Assembly: GCF_013388255.1 (NCBI RefSeq)
Contig: NZ_CP058215.1
Location: forward strand, 1,178,001 to 1,242,000
Direction of reading: 5' to 3'
Origin: Methanolobus zinderi
Lineage (GTDB): Archaea; Halobacteriota; Methanosarcinia; Methanosarcinales; Methanosarcinaceae
DNA: 64,000 nt
This document shows positions 17,316-26,587 of the stretch, one piece after another. A program made the translations under genes and the position numbers. The notes beneath the pieces were generated by a model. It had not been told where the DNA came from, did not search any database, and saw only the letters and a list, made by a program, of their open reading frames with translations. How positions within the stretch are numbered: position 1 is the first letter of the stretch; each line of letters opens with the position of its first letter.

Positions 17316-17469
17316 AAATAACGGATAATTTTCAAGAGATTTCAATTTGTCGCAAATAGACTCGTGATAAATATAAGTAATTTATATATAGAATTAAAAG
17401 GATAAAATTAATACATATATGGTTATTATAAATATAGAAACAAATATTATATTACTATGAGGTTACTTC

Positions 17470-18213
17470 ATGAGAATTGGAACCGGAATTGATGGATTTG
17501 ACGAAATCGTGCAGGGCGGCCTTCTGTCCGAGCGCGTTTATCTTGTAAGTGGACCTCCGGGAAGCGGTAAGACTACCTTTTGTGTCCAGTATCTTGCCCA
17601 CGGAGCAACACACGGGGATGTAGGGCTTTATGTGAGTCTGGTGGAGAGCCCTCAGAATATAATCGATGACATGTCAAACTATGCCATGAATGTCATACCA
17701 CTGGTCAAAATGAACAAGCTGCTCTTTGCAGATCTTGGACCCAGGATGGAATATGGTTTTATTGACGATCTCAATGACTATGTGACTCCGGAATATGAGG
17801 TCGGTAATTCTCCAGGTGAACATGAGGCACCGTCTCCTGCAACGGTCTTCAAGGAGATAGCAGCCTATGTTGCTGAATATGAGGTCAAGAGGCTTGTTAT
17901 CGATTCTGTTTCAGCGATCCGGTTCACCACAAAGGATCCCTCCCTGCAGGAAAAGGAAATGAGTCGCTTCATACGCAACCTTAAGAAACTGGGTTGTACC
18001 ACGATACTTATTTCCGAGATGACGGATCCGACTGCCTATTCCACAGAGCAGTTCGCATCACATGGTGTTATTTTCCTGCATAATTTCCTGTACGATAAAA
18101 CAATGACACGTGCGATACAGGTCATCAAGATGCGGGGAACCAAACATGACTGTAATCTGCGTGGTGTCCATTTCACTGAAAAAGGGATGGAGGTCCAGGG
18201 ACTTCTTGAGTGA
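17470..18213 (+). CDS. KaiC/RadA-like single-domain ATPase
   Basis: A 247-residue RecA-superfamily ATPase. Walker A is GPPGSGKTT (residues 28-36) and Walker B lies around RLVIDSVSAI (near residue 140). The opening TGIDGFDEIVQGGLL is the usual KaiC-domain start. There is one ATPase domain only, unlike cyanobacterial KaiC. GAGGTT precedes the ATG. The next gene begins about 13 nt later and encodes a small soluble protein, so the pair is probably one unit. Archaeal members of this group are linked to signalling and motility; no such gene is adjacent here. Confidence 0.88.
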   Translation: MRIGTGIDGFDEIVQGGLLSERVYLVSGPPGSGKTTFCVQYLAHGATHGDVGLYVSLVESPQNIIDDMSNYAMNVIPLVKMNKLLFADLGPRMEYGFIDDLNDYVTPEYEVGNSPGEHEAPSPATVFKEIAAYVAEYEVKRLVIDSVSAIRFTTKDPSLQEKEMSRFIRNLKKLGCTTILISEMTDPTAYSTEQFASHGVIFLHNFLYDKTMTRAIQVIKMRGTKHDCNLRGVHFTEKGMEVQGLLE

Positions 18214-18225
18214 GGGGTGTTTGAT

Positions 18226-18729
18226 ATGGTAAGATTCTTCAAAAAGAAAGAGGAGCAGACACAGCTCACCAAATCGGAGATCGACGAGCTTGTAAAAAAT
18301 GCCTATAGTCTTGGTTTTGAAGTAGGTTACCATAAACACTCTGAACTGGGATGGGTAAGTGAGCAGTACTCCATGCTCGAGGACCTTGCTAAGGAATCGG
18401 GCCTTGGAAAACTTGTCAGTGAAAACTACGGTAAGGGAAAGGAAGAAGGCATTAAAACGAAGGAAAGAGACGTGAACGCCGGTCTCTCCAGAAAAGATGC
18501 TGAAAAACAAAAGAGCAGATCAGATTCATCTCATGAGCAAATAGGTGAGCAAATAAAAAATCCAAAGATCGAGGCAGGCTATCAGAGCCAGCGTGAGATC
18601 GATGATAATACAATAGTTGCCATTCAGCAACCCGGAGTGACGGATCTGCCAAGCTCTACCTCCCGTCCAAAGGCCATTGACAGGCCCTCACAGATAAAAG
18701 GTTTTAAGCAGCTGATTCCCAAGAGATAA
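18226..18729 (+). CDS. Hydrophilic partner of the KaiC-like ATPase, unknown family
   Basis: A 167-residue protein. Its N-terminal 60 residues (SEIDELVKNAYSLGFEVGYH and a following helical part) look folded. Residues from about 70 on are low in hydrophobics and rich in Lys, Ser, Gln and Glu, so probably disordered. The tail ends KGFKQLIPKR. GAGGGG lies nine bases before the ATG at 18226; a GTG at 18217 is less likely. It follows the KaiC-like gene directly, which suggests an adaptor or regulator of that ATPase. No family is recognised. Confidence 0.75.
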   Translation: MVRFFKKKEEQTQLTKSEIDELVKNAYSLGFEVGYHKHSELGWVSEQYSMLEDLAKESGLGKLVSENYGKGKEEGIKTKERDVNAGLSRKDAEKQKSRSDSSHEQIGEQIKNPKIEAGYQSQREIDDNTIVAIQQPGVTDLPSSTSRPKAIDRPSQIKGFKQLIPKR

Positions 18730-18769
18730 TGCATCTGATATCAATTTTGACAGGTCATGAGGTTATATT

Positions 18770-20380
18770 ATGTTCAAAAAACTCATTATAATTTCTGTAT
18801 TCCTTATTGCACTTTTCTGCTCGCATGCCTTTGCCTATACGACCGATGACATCGAGTGGGAGGATAGTGCTGCCAAGAGTGCTACCCTTTACTGGGGCAG
18901 TACGGTGAAACTGGATGACTACACAATAAAAGCCGAAGACTTCAACGAAGAAGGTTTTGTGAGTATAAGCATTTCCAGAGGTGGTCAGGTGGAAGACGTA
19001 TCTCCGCTGAAGGTGGGAGATAGTCTGAAATATCGTGATACTGAGAATGGCGATGACATAATGGTAGTCGTCAATAAGGTGAAAACAAATATCGATGAGT
19101 GGACTGGGGATATGGAAAATCCTTCTGCGTCCATTAAAATATATAGAAGAGCCATTCCCGAGATGAAGATCAAGATCACTACCGAGGAAGACACTTATGA
19201 CCCAAGGGATATGGCCTATAAGTACATCACCACAACCATTGAAATTGAAAATGAAGGTGATGCAAAGGCATTTGAAATGGATCTTGAGATCGATCCAAAC
19301 GGAATGGAACTTTATTCCGGAAAACTCAACTATAATTTCATAGCTATAGAAGAGGATGAGGTTCTGGAGCCTATTGTCGTTAAATTCGAGATTCCAGAAT
19401 ACTGGGAAGAGACCGATGTAAATATCGATGTTACTACGAAATCTCTTGATCTGAATGATGAAATAAATGAGGACACCAAGACAAAAACCCTTACAATCGA
19501 ACCGGTTGTCGAACTTATTGTAACGAAGACGATTACCACAGAAGTATACATGGACGAGACGGCTCATGTTTCTGTAAGCATCTGGAATGACGGAAAATAT
19601 AGTGTGAATTCTGCCGATATTACAAATCCTGTTATTGCAGACCTTGAGCTGCAGGATAGTGTGAATGAGGAAACGACGCTGTCCTTTGCACCTGGTGAAA
19701 CAAAGGCAAAGATCTTTGAGTATACACTCAAACCTGTAAAAACAGGTACTTATAAAGTGCCGGCAGTGACTGCAACATTCACCGATCCCGAAGGAAAGGA
19801 GCATACTTTCAAATCAGAAAGACCATCGGTCAAAATAACAGGGCCTAATATCGTTATTACCAAATCGGTAAGTCCTTCTTCTGTCAATATTGGTGATGAG
19901 GTCAAGGTTACCGTAAAGGTTGCAAACAAGGGTACAGTCAAGGCAAGTGTGACAGCAACAGAAACCCTGCCGGAAACAGTTTCTTATGTCAGCGGAGACC
20001 TCAGTTTCAAAGAAGTTGTTAACAATGGTAAGACACTCAGCTACTCCTATACTATCAAAACAGAAGAGGCAGGTGAGATCAGGTTGCCTGCGACAACTTC
20101 TACTTTCATAGATATGGGAGAGTTCAAGGGAGAAAAGATCTCGAATATGCCTGTGATAACCGTGGTAGACCCTGAAACGAGTGCCGAGCTTGCGTCAGAT
20201 GAATCATCGGATTCTACATCATCCTCCAGCAGCTCCTCATCTTCATCATCTTCATCTTCATCCGATAACAGTGAATACGTTGAGGATGAAACAAGGGTAC
20301 AGCCCGGGTTTGAAGGAATTACCATGTTGTTTGCACTGCTTGGTGTGTATGCTGTATACGGACGTAAGAGAAAACAGTAA
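18770..20380 (+). CDS. Secreted multi-domain protein with PGF-CTERM anchor
   Basis: The product has 536 residues. It has a signal peptide (cleavage after SHAFA, about residue 21), an N-terminal domain shared with the next gene (DDIEWEDSAAKSATLYWGS), and then Ig-like/CARDB-DUF11-type beta domains, the last starting PNIVITKSVSPSSVNIGDEVKV. A serine-rich linker of about 20 residues follows near residue 485. The C-terminus (QPGFEG, hydrophobic helix, RKRKQ) is a PGF-CTERM signal for archaeosortase processing and lipid anchoring. It is likely an S-layer-associated surface protein. Its paralogue begins 5 nt downstream. Confidence 0.85.
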   Translation: MFKKLIIISVFLIALFCSHAFAYTTDDIEWEDSAAKSATLYWGSTVKLDDYTIKAEDFNEEGFVSISISRGGQVEDVSPLKVGDSLKYRDTENGDDIMVVVNKVKTNIDEWTGDMENPSASIKIYRRAIPEMKIKITTEEDTYDPRDMAYKYITTTIEIENEGDAKAFEMDLEIDPNGMELYSGKLNYNFIAIEEDEVLEPIVVKFEIPEYWEETDVNIDVTTKSLDLNDEINEDTKTKTLTIEPVVELIVTKTITTEVYMDETAHVSVSIWNDGKYSVNSADITNPVIADLELQDSVNEETTLSFAPGETKAKIFEYTLKPVKTGTYKVPAVTATFTDPEGKEHTFKSERPSVKITGPNIVITKSVSPSSVNIGDEVKVTVKVANKGTVKASVTATETLPETVSYVSGDLSFKEVVNNGKTLSYSYTIKTEEAGEIRLPATTSTFIDMGEFKGEKISNMPVITVVDPETSAELASDESSDSTSSSSSSSSSSSSSSSDNSEYVEDETRVQPGFEGITMLFALLGVYAVYGRKRKQ

Positions 20381-20385
20381 TCACC

Positions 20386-21657
20386 ATGAAGCAGCTGGCA
20401 TTTAAACTGACACTATTGACGGTTCTGTTGGTGTACCTGTGTGGTAATGCAGGTGCACAATCAACCGAAGAGATAGAATGGCTTGAAGCTGAGGAGTATA
20501 CGCTGTACTGGGGCGAGGAGGTAAATGCCAGTGGTTATTTTATCAAAGCACAGGATTTCTCTCCCTCCAGGGCTTTTGATGTTGATACGGATTATGTGAT
20601 GATATCGGTCCTTTCCGATGATTCTGAATCATGGGGAACCATACTTGCCCTGAATAACTCGGATATTCCGGACCATTATGTTTTTGAGGACCGCCTGAAT
20701 GTCAGCGCAGTGGATATAGTTACGGGCAACGACATCCCCGTGCCTTATACCAATATCAGTGTCGCAATTGCAAATCAGTCAGCAACTTCTTCCCGCGTTG
20801 TTACGAAGGTCAATGCAACCATATCGGTGGACGAAAAGAGGTCCGATGAGATCTATATGGATGAGCGTGCATATATTGAGCTAAAGATAAAGAACCTGAA
20901 GGAAGCTCCCCTTGAACATGTAGAAGTGGTCTCTCCGGTTCCGGAAGAGTTCATATTTGATCCCGATATAAGTCCCTCATGGAATTTCTCTCTGGGGGCC
21001 TACGGGCAGAAAACAATAAGCCATTCACTAAAGGCTCTGAAACCTGGAAACTATACATTTGAGGGGACCCGGATTCTTGTTGACATAGGAGGGCGCACTT
21101 ACACAAAAACTCTCAACGAGTCACAGGTAGTCATACACGGACCGGATATAGATCTGACAAAGTCCGTGTCTTCAGATATCGTTGGTGTCGGTGGTACTCT
21201 GGATGTGGATATAATCGTAAATAACTCAGGTGACAGGGCAACATATGTATCTGTTTCCGACGAGCTACCCCTTGGTGCTGTTCTTCTGTCAGGGGAAACA
21301 TCAGGCAGCAAGGTTTTGCACCCTGCGGATACACTGAATCTGACGTATTCTATTAGAATGGATAAGGGTGGAGAAATCGTTATCCCTTCGGTTAAGGCAG
21401 AATCTGTTGATTCAAAAGAATGTGAGCAAACTGTTTATTCCAAACGTTTTTTTGTCCGGGTTTCAGATCAACCGGTGATTCCGGATTATGAAAAAGCAGA
21501 AGAAGAGCCTGTCGAATTGTCAGCTGAGAATACAGTTGATACTGATGATTCCGCAGAAAACGATGCTTCTGAAAATACAGCTCCTGTAGTTGAGGACGAT
21601 CATGGTATGCTCCAGCCACTGTATGATCTGCTGGACAGGATAAAAGGTCTTCTGTAA
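20386..21657 (+). CDS. Secreted paralogue of the upstream PGF-CTERM protein, without anchor
   Basis: The product has 423 residues with a signal peptide ending near GNAGA. The domain starting STEEIEWLEAEEYTLYWGEEV matches the N-terminal domain of the preceding protein. Two DUF11/CARDB-like domains follow, the second starting PDIDLTKSVSSDIVG. The C-terminal part is acidic and ends in a short amphipathic helix (LLDRIKGLL); there is no PGF motif, membrane helix or basic tail. It follows its paralogue by 5 nt and is co-transcribed. It may be free outside the cell or held by the anchored partner. Confidence 0.83.
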   Translation: MKQLAFKLTLLTVLLVYLCGNAGAQSTEEIEWLEAEEYTLYWGEEVNASGYFIKAQDFSPSRAFDVDTDYVMISVLSDDSESWGTILALNNSDIPDHYVFEDRLNVSAVDIVTGNDIPVPYTNISVAIANQSATSSRVVTKVNATISVDEKRSDEIYMDERAYIELKIKNLKEAPLEHVEVVSPVPEEFIFDPDISPSWNFSLGAYGQKTISHSLKALKPGNYTFEGTRILVDIGGRTYTKTLNESQVVIHGPDIDLTKSVSSDIVGVGGTLDVDIIVNNSGDRATYVSVSDELPLGAVLLSGETSGSKVLHPADTLNLTYSIRMDKGGEIVIPSVKAESVDSKECEQTVYSKRFFVRVSDQPVIPDYEKAEEEPVELSAENTVDTDDSAENDASENTAPVVEDDHGMLQPLYDLLDRIKGLL

Positions 21658-21754
21658 ACATAAAGTAAAAATAAGATTGCTTATATTGTTTCCCTGAATG
21701 AAATCTATTCTTTAAAAACATCAATCATTCTTAATTAAAAAAGGTAAGATCTGT

Positions 21755-22753
21755 ATGAAAGGCCTGCACGGTTCCAGCAAAAGTGATTCTCTGATTCTGA
21801 CACATGGTGATTCTGACGGTGTATGTTCCGGTGCTATTGCAAAAAGAGCTTATCCGGATTCGGATGTTTATTTTACATCTCCCGTGGGTATACTTGATGA
21901 GCTGGAGCTGGCTAATGGCTACAGCAATATAATCATCTGTGATATTGCAGTGGATGAGCGTGCATGTAAAAAACTGTACAGCAGGCTAGTTGAACTCTCT
22001 GAGATCTCGAATATAACCTATATCGACCATCACCCATTACCAAAAAAGTGCTGGGATGTCGACTGGCTGCACCATGATGTGAACGTCTGTTCTTCTGAGT
22101 TGACCTATAAGGTACTCGAGAACCGGCTTAACAGGGATATGCGCAGGGTGGCCATTTATGGTGCAATTGGTGATTATTATGACAATACACCTTCTGTTAA
22201 GGAATGGTTACATGACTGGGACAAGCGAAATCTTTTCTATCAGGCAGGTTCCCTTATCCAGGCCCTGATATATATGGGGCGCAATTATGATTTTAAACGT
22301 AAGCTGCTTGCTCCTCTCTCCCATGATGTTATCCCTTCGGAGATACCCGATCTGCCGGAGCTTGCAAAGGAAGGCTCTCGTCTGGAGGAGATGCTGCGCA
22401 TCAGGGTCAAGAAACAGGTAAAATCACTTGATAACCTTGCATATGTGATCGACCCGAAAGGATATATGTCTAAATCGGCTATCTATGCTGCATCCTATGG
22501 CAGGAGAGGTGTCGGCATTGCAGCCGAGTATCGTTATAAGAAACAGGTCTACGATATGAGCCTGCGGTCAAGGAACGGCAAGGCTGATCTTAACCGGCTG
22601 TTGCGTAGCATAGCACCAAGGCACGGGGGTACGGGCGGAGGACATGCATCCGCAGCAGGTGCAAGGGTTCCCAAAGAATCCTTCATGGCATTTTTGCACG
22701 AACTGGACGCTGCCATAGGAAAGGAAGAGAGTAAGGAAACAAGTGAAAAATAA
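21755..22753 (+). CDS. DHH family phosphoesterase (DHH-DHHA1)
   Basis: A 332-residue protein. Metal-binding motifs are LTHGDSDGVCSG at the N-terminus, CDIAVDER, and the DHH motif in TYIDHHPLP (near residue 91). The C-terminal DHHA1 domain has GTGGGHASAAGA, the substrate-binding glycine motif. Archaeal members act as RecJ-like exonucleases or nano-RNA/oligonucleotide phosphatases. The short length argues for the latter or a replication-associated RecJ-like role, and sequence alone does not decide. AAGGT precedes the ATG. Its stop overlaps the ATG of engB. Confidence 0.9.
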   Translation: MKGLHGSSKSDSLILTHGDSDGVCSGAIAKRAYPDSDVYFTSPVGILDELELANGYSNIIICDIAVDERACKKLYSRLVELSEISNITYIDHHPLPKKCWDVDWLHHDVNVCSSELTYKVLENRLNRDMRRVAIYGAIGDYYDNTPSVKEWLHDWDKRNLFYQAGSLIQALIYMGRNYDFKRKLLAPLSHDVIPSEIPDLPELAKEGSRLEEMLRIRVKKQVKSLDNLAYVIDPKGYMSKSAIYAASYGRRGVGIAAEYRYKKQVYDMSLRSRNGKADLNRLLRSIAPRHGGTGGGHASAAGARVPKESFMAFLHELDAAIGKEESKETSEK

Positions 22754-23379
22754 TGGCAAAAAATAAAGACCTGACTGAAGGTGCGAATCTGGAAATAATA
22801 TTTGTCGGCAGGTCCAATGTCGGCAAATCCTCACTAATAAGGAAACTTACCGGTCACAAAGTAAAGGTTGGAAAGCGTCCTGGTGTGACACTCATACCGA
22901 CCCATGTACGCTTATCCGATCTGCTGGTCACTGATATGCCCGGCTTTGGTTTTATGAGTGGCATTAAAGAACGCAAGCAGGATATTGTGAAGGATAAGGT
23001 TGTAAGCTATATTGAAACAAATGCCGATCGTATACTGATGGCTGTTATGGTTGTAGATGGTCCTGTTTTTGTTGAAGTTGTGGAACGATGGGAATCACGT
23101 GATGAGATCCCGATCGATGTTGAGATGTTCGGTTTTCTCAGTGAGCTTGGTATCGATACCGTACTTGCCGTTAATAAGACTGATAAGGTAAAGGAAAAAG
23201 AGCTGGACCGGACCCTTGATGATATTGTTGAAAAGCTCGGTATCCTGCCTCCGTGGAGACAATGGATGGACATGATCGCCCCGATAAGTGCCAAGAAGGG
23301 ACAGGTAAAACCATTAGTATCAATTATCAGGCAGCGGCTGCATGATGAAAAAAGGGACGATCTCTTCAAATATTTCTGA
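22753..23379 (+). CDS. engB: EngB/YihA-type GTPase
   Basis: A 208-residue GTP-binding protein of the TrmE-Era-EngA-EngB group. G1 is GRSNVGKSS, G2 lies around RPGVTLIPT, G3 is DMPGFGF, G4 is NKTDK, and G5 is in PISAKKG. The DMPGFGF form of G3 is characteristic of EngB. In bacteria it is required for large ribosomal subunit assembly; archaeal copies are presumed to act similarly. Its ATG overlaps the TAA of the DHH gene, indicating translational coupling. It converges with the radical SAM gene, leaving 1 nt between stops. Confidence 0.93.
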   Translation: MAKNKDLTEGANLEIIFVGRSNVGKSSLIRKLTGHKVKVGKRPGVTLIPTHVRLSDLLVTDMPGFGFMSGIKERKQDIVKDKVVSYIETNADRILMAVMVVDGPVFVEVVERWESRDEIPIDVEMFGFLSELGIDTVLAVNKTDKVKEKELDRTLDDIVEKLGILPPWRQWMDMIAPISAKKGQVKPLVSIIRQRLHDEKRDDLFKYF

Positions 23380-23380
23380 G

Positions 23381-24004
23381 TTATCGCACTCTAAAGCCTG
23401 CACCAAGATCTCTGGCAATCTTTTCGCATTTATCAATGTCAATTTCAGGCATTCCCACAACACTCATCCGGGTATCTAGGCCGGCTTCGATTGCTTCCTT
23501 TGTGAATTGAAGCATTGATCCGTAGGCACCTTTGAGGGACGGCTTGCATATTTCTTCATATTTTTCTTCGGACTCGGCGTTAAGGCTCACAGAGACCGCA
23601 TCAAGACCTGCTTTTTTAAGTTCGGAAACAACGTCTGTCTCCGGATACATGAGCTGTGCATGGCCGTTTGTATCAAGTCGGACACGAACACCTCTTTCGT
23701 GGAGCCATCTGGTGATTGCAAGTACGACCTCAAGCCTGCAGGTCGGCTCACCCAGACCTGTGAATACGACTTCGTTATACTTTGACAGGTCGGTCTCTTC
23801 CAGTTCCCTGATAATCTCATCATAGTCCGGTTCTCTGGATAATCGGAGGTTATAACCGTAAACACCATCCGAGGATTCCCTTACACAGAAATAACAGTTA
23901 GCTGAACACTTATTGGTGATATTAAGATACAGGTTACCATGTGCTTCGTAGCCGATGGTCCCTCCTGAAAATCCGATCTCTGTATTTTCGTTGCTGTCAG
24001 ACAT
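23381..24004 (-). CDS. TatD-linked-type radical SAM protein
   Basis: A 207-residue radical SAM protein. The [4Fe-4S] motif is CSANCYFC (Cys33, Cys37, Cys40), set in a LYLNITNKCSANC context typical of the small radical SAM group that bacteria encode next to TatD nucleases. TGLGEPTCRLE carries the GE-type SAM-binding stretch and LDTNGHAQL follows. There is no C-terminal cluster-binding domain. It is the last gene of a three-gene minus-strand unit after a GGCT-like protein and geranylgeranyl reductase. The substrate is unknown; no TatD gene is adjacent. Confidence 0.88.
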   Translation of the reverse strand: MSDSNENTEIGFSGGTIGYEAHGNLYLNITNKCSANCYFCVRESSDGVYGYNLRLSREPDYDEIIRELEETDLSKYNEVVFTGLGEPTCRLEVVLAITRWLHERGVRVRLDTNGHAQLMYPETDVVSELKKAGLDAVSVSLNAESEEKYEEICKPSLKGAYGSMLQFTKEAIEAGLDTRMSVVGMPEIDIDKCEKIARDLGAGFRVR

Positions 24005-24020
24005 TTTCCGGCTCCTGTAT

Positions 24021-24371
24021 TTAATTTTCAGTCCAGACTCCGTTATCTATGATTCTTATATCCTTAAGATCGAAGGGATATTCTATGAGAAAATACATCT
24101 GTGCAGTAAAACCTGACTCAAGCTCCACTTCCTCTCTGGAATACCACTTACCTTCGTACATATCTATCTGTCTTAAAGTATTTGTATCCACGTCATAGAT
24201 CTCTCCCTGTATCGGGGAAATCTTTTTGTCCTTTATTACTCCCGGGAACAGGTTCAGGTCTACCATTGCAAATTCATCCTGAGTTCTGGTCTCGCAGATA
24301 AATTCTGAGTTCTCAAGCAGTTCATGGCTTGGAAACCCTTTTTTGAGTGTGCCATAGACAAATACGTACAT
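24021..24371 (-). CDS. Gamma-glutamylcyclotransferase-like (AIG2 family) protein
   Basis: A 116-residue protein with the family start MYVFVYGTLKKGFPSH, where YGTL forms the substrate-binding loop, and a catalytic-type Glu in DMYEGKWYSREEVEL. The fold cleaves gamma-glutamyl amines or amides by cyclisation; the substrate is unknown. Its start directly abuts the stop of the geranylgeranyl reductase gene, and 16 nt separate it from the radical SAM gene, so all three share one transcript. Confidence 0.88.
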   Translation of the reverse strand: MYVFVYGTLKKGFPSHELLENSEFICETRTQDEFAMVDLNLFPGVIKDKKISPIQGEIYDVDTNTLRQIDMYEGKWYSREEVELESGFTAQMYFLIEYPFDLKDIRIIDNGVWTEN

Positions 24372-25562
24372 TCAGCTCAGACCTACGTTAAGTTTTAGCA
24401 GGCTTTTCTTCACGGCATCAGGTAACTGTCCGCATTGTATTGCTTTCATTTGCTCGGGTGAGATCATCCTGATAGCCGCACTCATGAGCCTGTCCGAGAG
24501 CATGAGCTTATCCATGAGCTTTCTGGTATAGACCGCAGTCTTGATCTCAAGTCCCATCTGCTCTCTCCAGCGCCTGTCATATTCCGTGAGCTTGCATTTC
24601 CCCTCAAGATGGTCCGCAGCGGTCTCTCCTGCTATCCTGCCGCCCACCATTGCTGTGGATATGCCTCCTCCGTTGGTGGCTATTATGTGTCCTGCCGCAT
24701 CCCCTGCGATAACAGTATCCTTTGTGGCTGTAACCTTTGGTGCTCCTCCCACCGGGACAAGGCCTGCAACAACTGAAACTACGGATGCACCTTCCAGTTT
24801 TCCAGAGGCTATTGGGTGTTCGTACATGAATTTCTCGAGGTAGTCCCTGGCGCACATGTGTTGCTCAAACATGGCTTCACGGATACCTACGCCTATGTTT
24901 GCTGTATCTCCGCCCTGTGAAATGATCCAGGCGTATCCTCCGGGAACATAGTCCTTTCCGAAATACATCTCAACGGCTTCCCTGTCCACATCCACACCGC
25001 TTAATTCGTACTCAAAGGCCGTGCCTGTGCCCATGGGATCGGCATCCCTTAGCATATTATTGGCTTTTGCGACTATGGAATTGGGTCCGTCGGCTCCGAT
25101 TATGATCTTTGCCTTTACGTCAAACTCCCCGAATGCTCCGTCCATTAAAAGCTCGGTTCCATCCACTTCGAGGACGTTTGTTCCCACAAGAAGCTGTGCA
25201 CCGGCCTTTCCCGCAAGTCTGGCAAGGTGTTTATCAAAACGTCTCCTGTCGATGGCATCGGCGTTGACATGGAAACCTTTTGACATCCCGTCGGGTGCTA
25301 TGAAACGCTGATAAGATGTGCTTGTGTGGATACAGGATCCTGGTATTTCTTCCAGAGTGTATGGCAGCTCGGCATTTGGCACAAGCTCCCTGAGGGTCTC
25401 ATAATGGGGTAGGAAACCACCGCACTGGAGCGGTGTTCCAATGTCTTTTTTCTTGTCGATAAGCAGGACGGACATGCCTCTCTGGGCTGCGTACATTGCT
25501 GCCGTGGAGCCGGCGGGTCCTGCTCCGACAACTATTATATCATAGGAATTATCAGGTATCAT
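24372..25562 (-). CDS. Geranylgeranyl reductase family flavoprotein
   Basis: A 396-residue FAD enzyme. The dinucleotide motif is DIIVVGAGPAGSTAAMYAA at residues 8-26, an internal IIGADGPNSIVAK is the second FAD motif, and TVIAGDAAGHIIATNGGGI the third. PLQCGGFLP matches the CxGG-type region of archaeal reductases. It saturates the double bonds of geranylgeranyl chains in archaeol lipids. Archaea often have several paralogues, so which isoprenoid this one reduces is open. First gene of the unit with the GGCT-like and radical SAM genes. Confidence 0.9.
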   Translation of the reverse strand: MIPDNSYDIIVVGAGPAGSTAAMYAAQRGMSVLLIDKKKDIGTPLQCGGFLPHYETLRELVPNAELPYTLEEIPGSCIHTSTSYQRFIAPDGMSKGFHVNADAIDRRRFDKHLARLAGKAGAQLLVGTNVLEVDGTELLMDGAFGEFDVKAKIIIGADGPNSIVAKANNMLRDADPMGTGTAFEYELSGVDVDREAVEMYFGKDYVPGGYAWIISQGGDTANIGVGIREAMFEQHMCARDYLEKFMYEHPIASGKLEGASVVSVVAGLVPVGGAPKVTATKDTVIAGDAAGHIIATNGGGISTAMVGGRIAGETAADHLEGKCKLTEYDRRWREQMGLEIKTAVYTRKLMDKLMLSDRLMSAAIRMISPEQMKAIQCGQLPDAVKKSLLKLNVGLS

Positions 25563-25742
25563 ATTGAGTAAATGTGCACTTTTAAGTGCAATGGTGATCG
25601 TTAATTATTCTGTGCACGGTGCCACGCATTTTAGAACATGTTCAATTTCCTGTGGCAGGCTCTCATGCATTACGCTTATCACAAACCACATTCTATTAGA
25701 TATATCTAACTATTATTCACCCATCATCAGGTGAGATTCTAT

Positions 25743-26489
25743 ATGGTATACGAACATCGGAATAACGTATGGATAGTACGTGCCGGGCGCAACGTGGGTC
25801 GTGAAAAGCTCTTCTTTGAGAAAGGTGTGATCTCCCTTGATCTGAATCTGCAGCTTCTGGACTATTTTGCCGAGGATCTGGAGGAGTTCAGGAACCTGCC
25901 TCATAATCACAAGCAGTATCATTTCCTGGGGGAGAAATACATGGATTTTGACCGCAGGTTCAGGAAAGAATTTGATGATGCTGTCAAGAATCTTGATCAC
26001 TCCGAGGAGGACCAGCGTCCGGAGGTTGTGAGGAAGATGCGAAGCCTCAACCGCAAACTGAAAAATTTCGATGAGGAAATAAGACAGTTCTCTGCAACCA
26101 TGCAGAAGTTCGATGAATTCGAGAAAATGGAGTTCATTAAGGAAATGGTGGCAGCAAAACTTGCAACTCTGGATCATACCGTACTTGACCGCTGGGCACA
26201 GGAGATATACCATTTTGTGAGCGGCATGCGGCCTCATGATACTGTGGTGCTTCCCGTGGAAAGCGAAGGGATCGCCTATGTTGGCAGGGTCCGGGAGAAC
26301 TACAAGTACAGGGAAGGCTTCGGGGATCTGAGTCACTATATGAGAATTATATGGTCCGACGATAAGGTTCCCTTTTCGGATTTCTGTCCTGAGTTTACGG
26401 AGATGCTGGAATCCGACTCACAGCTCATCCTTGTCAAGGGTGAATGCAGGGATTCCATTCTCGATATTGCTTCGAATGTATACTTCTGA
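25743..26489 (+). CDS. EVE/Mrr_N-like sensor domain split by a helical insertion
   Basis: About 248 residues. The N-terminal part (NNVWIVRAGRNVG, then FEKGVISLDLN) and the C-terminal part (RPHDTVVLPVESEGIAYVGR, then a Tyr-rich strand and MRIIW) resemble the two halves of the small PUA/EVE-like module found at the N-terminus of Mrr-type restriction proteins. Between them lie about 110 residues of charged helix, probably coiled coil. AGGTGA is eight bases before the ATG at 25743; the frame also opens at a GTG at 25731. No nuclease domain is present. A role in binding modified bases or a nucleotide ligand is inferred. Confidence 0.65.
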   Translation: MVYEHRNNVWIVRAGRNVGREKLFFEKGVISLDLNLQLLDYFAEDLEEFRNLPHNHKQYHFLGEKYMDFDRRFRKEFDDAVKNLDHSEEDQRPEVVRKMRSLNRKLKNFDEEIRQFSATMQKFDEFEKMEFIKEMVAAKLATLDHTVLDRWAQEIYHFVSGMRPHDTVVLPVESEGIAYVGRVRENYKYREGFGDLSHYMRIIWSDDKVPFSDFCPEFTEMLESDSQLILVKGECRDSILDIASNVYF

Positions 26490-26587
26490 TCGTCTTTTAC
26501 TGGCAAAAGGTTCTTAAAGACATATGAGTATAGCGTGCAGGTAATTCTACTCATAAATAGTGACAGATTCAAATAGAGTTGATCGAT

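Noticed and set aside
18755-19804. 349-codon frame antisense to the PGF-CTERM protein gene
   Set aside because: It is a long shadow of a gene with clear signal peptide, domains and anchor on the other strand.
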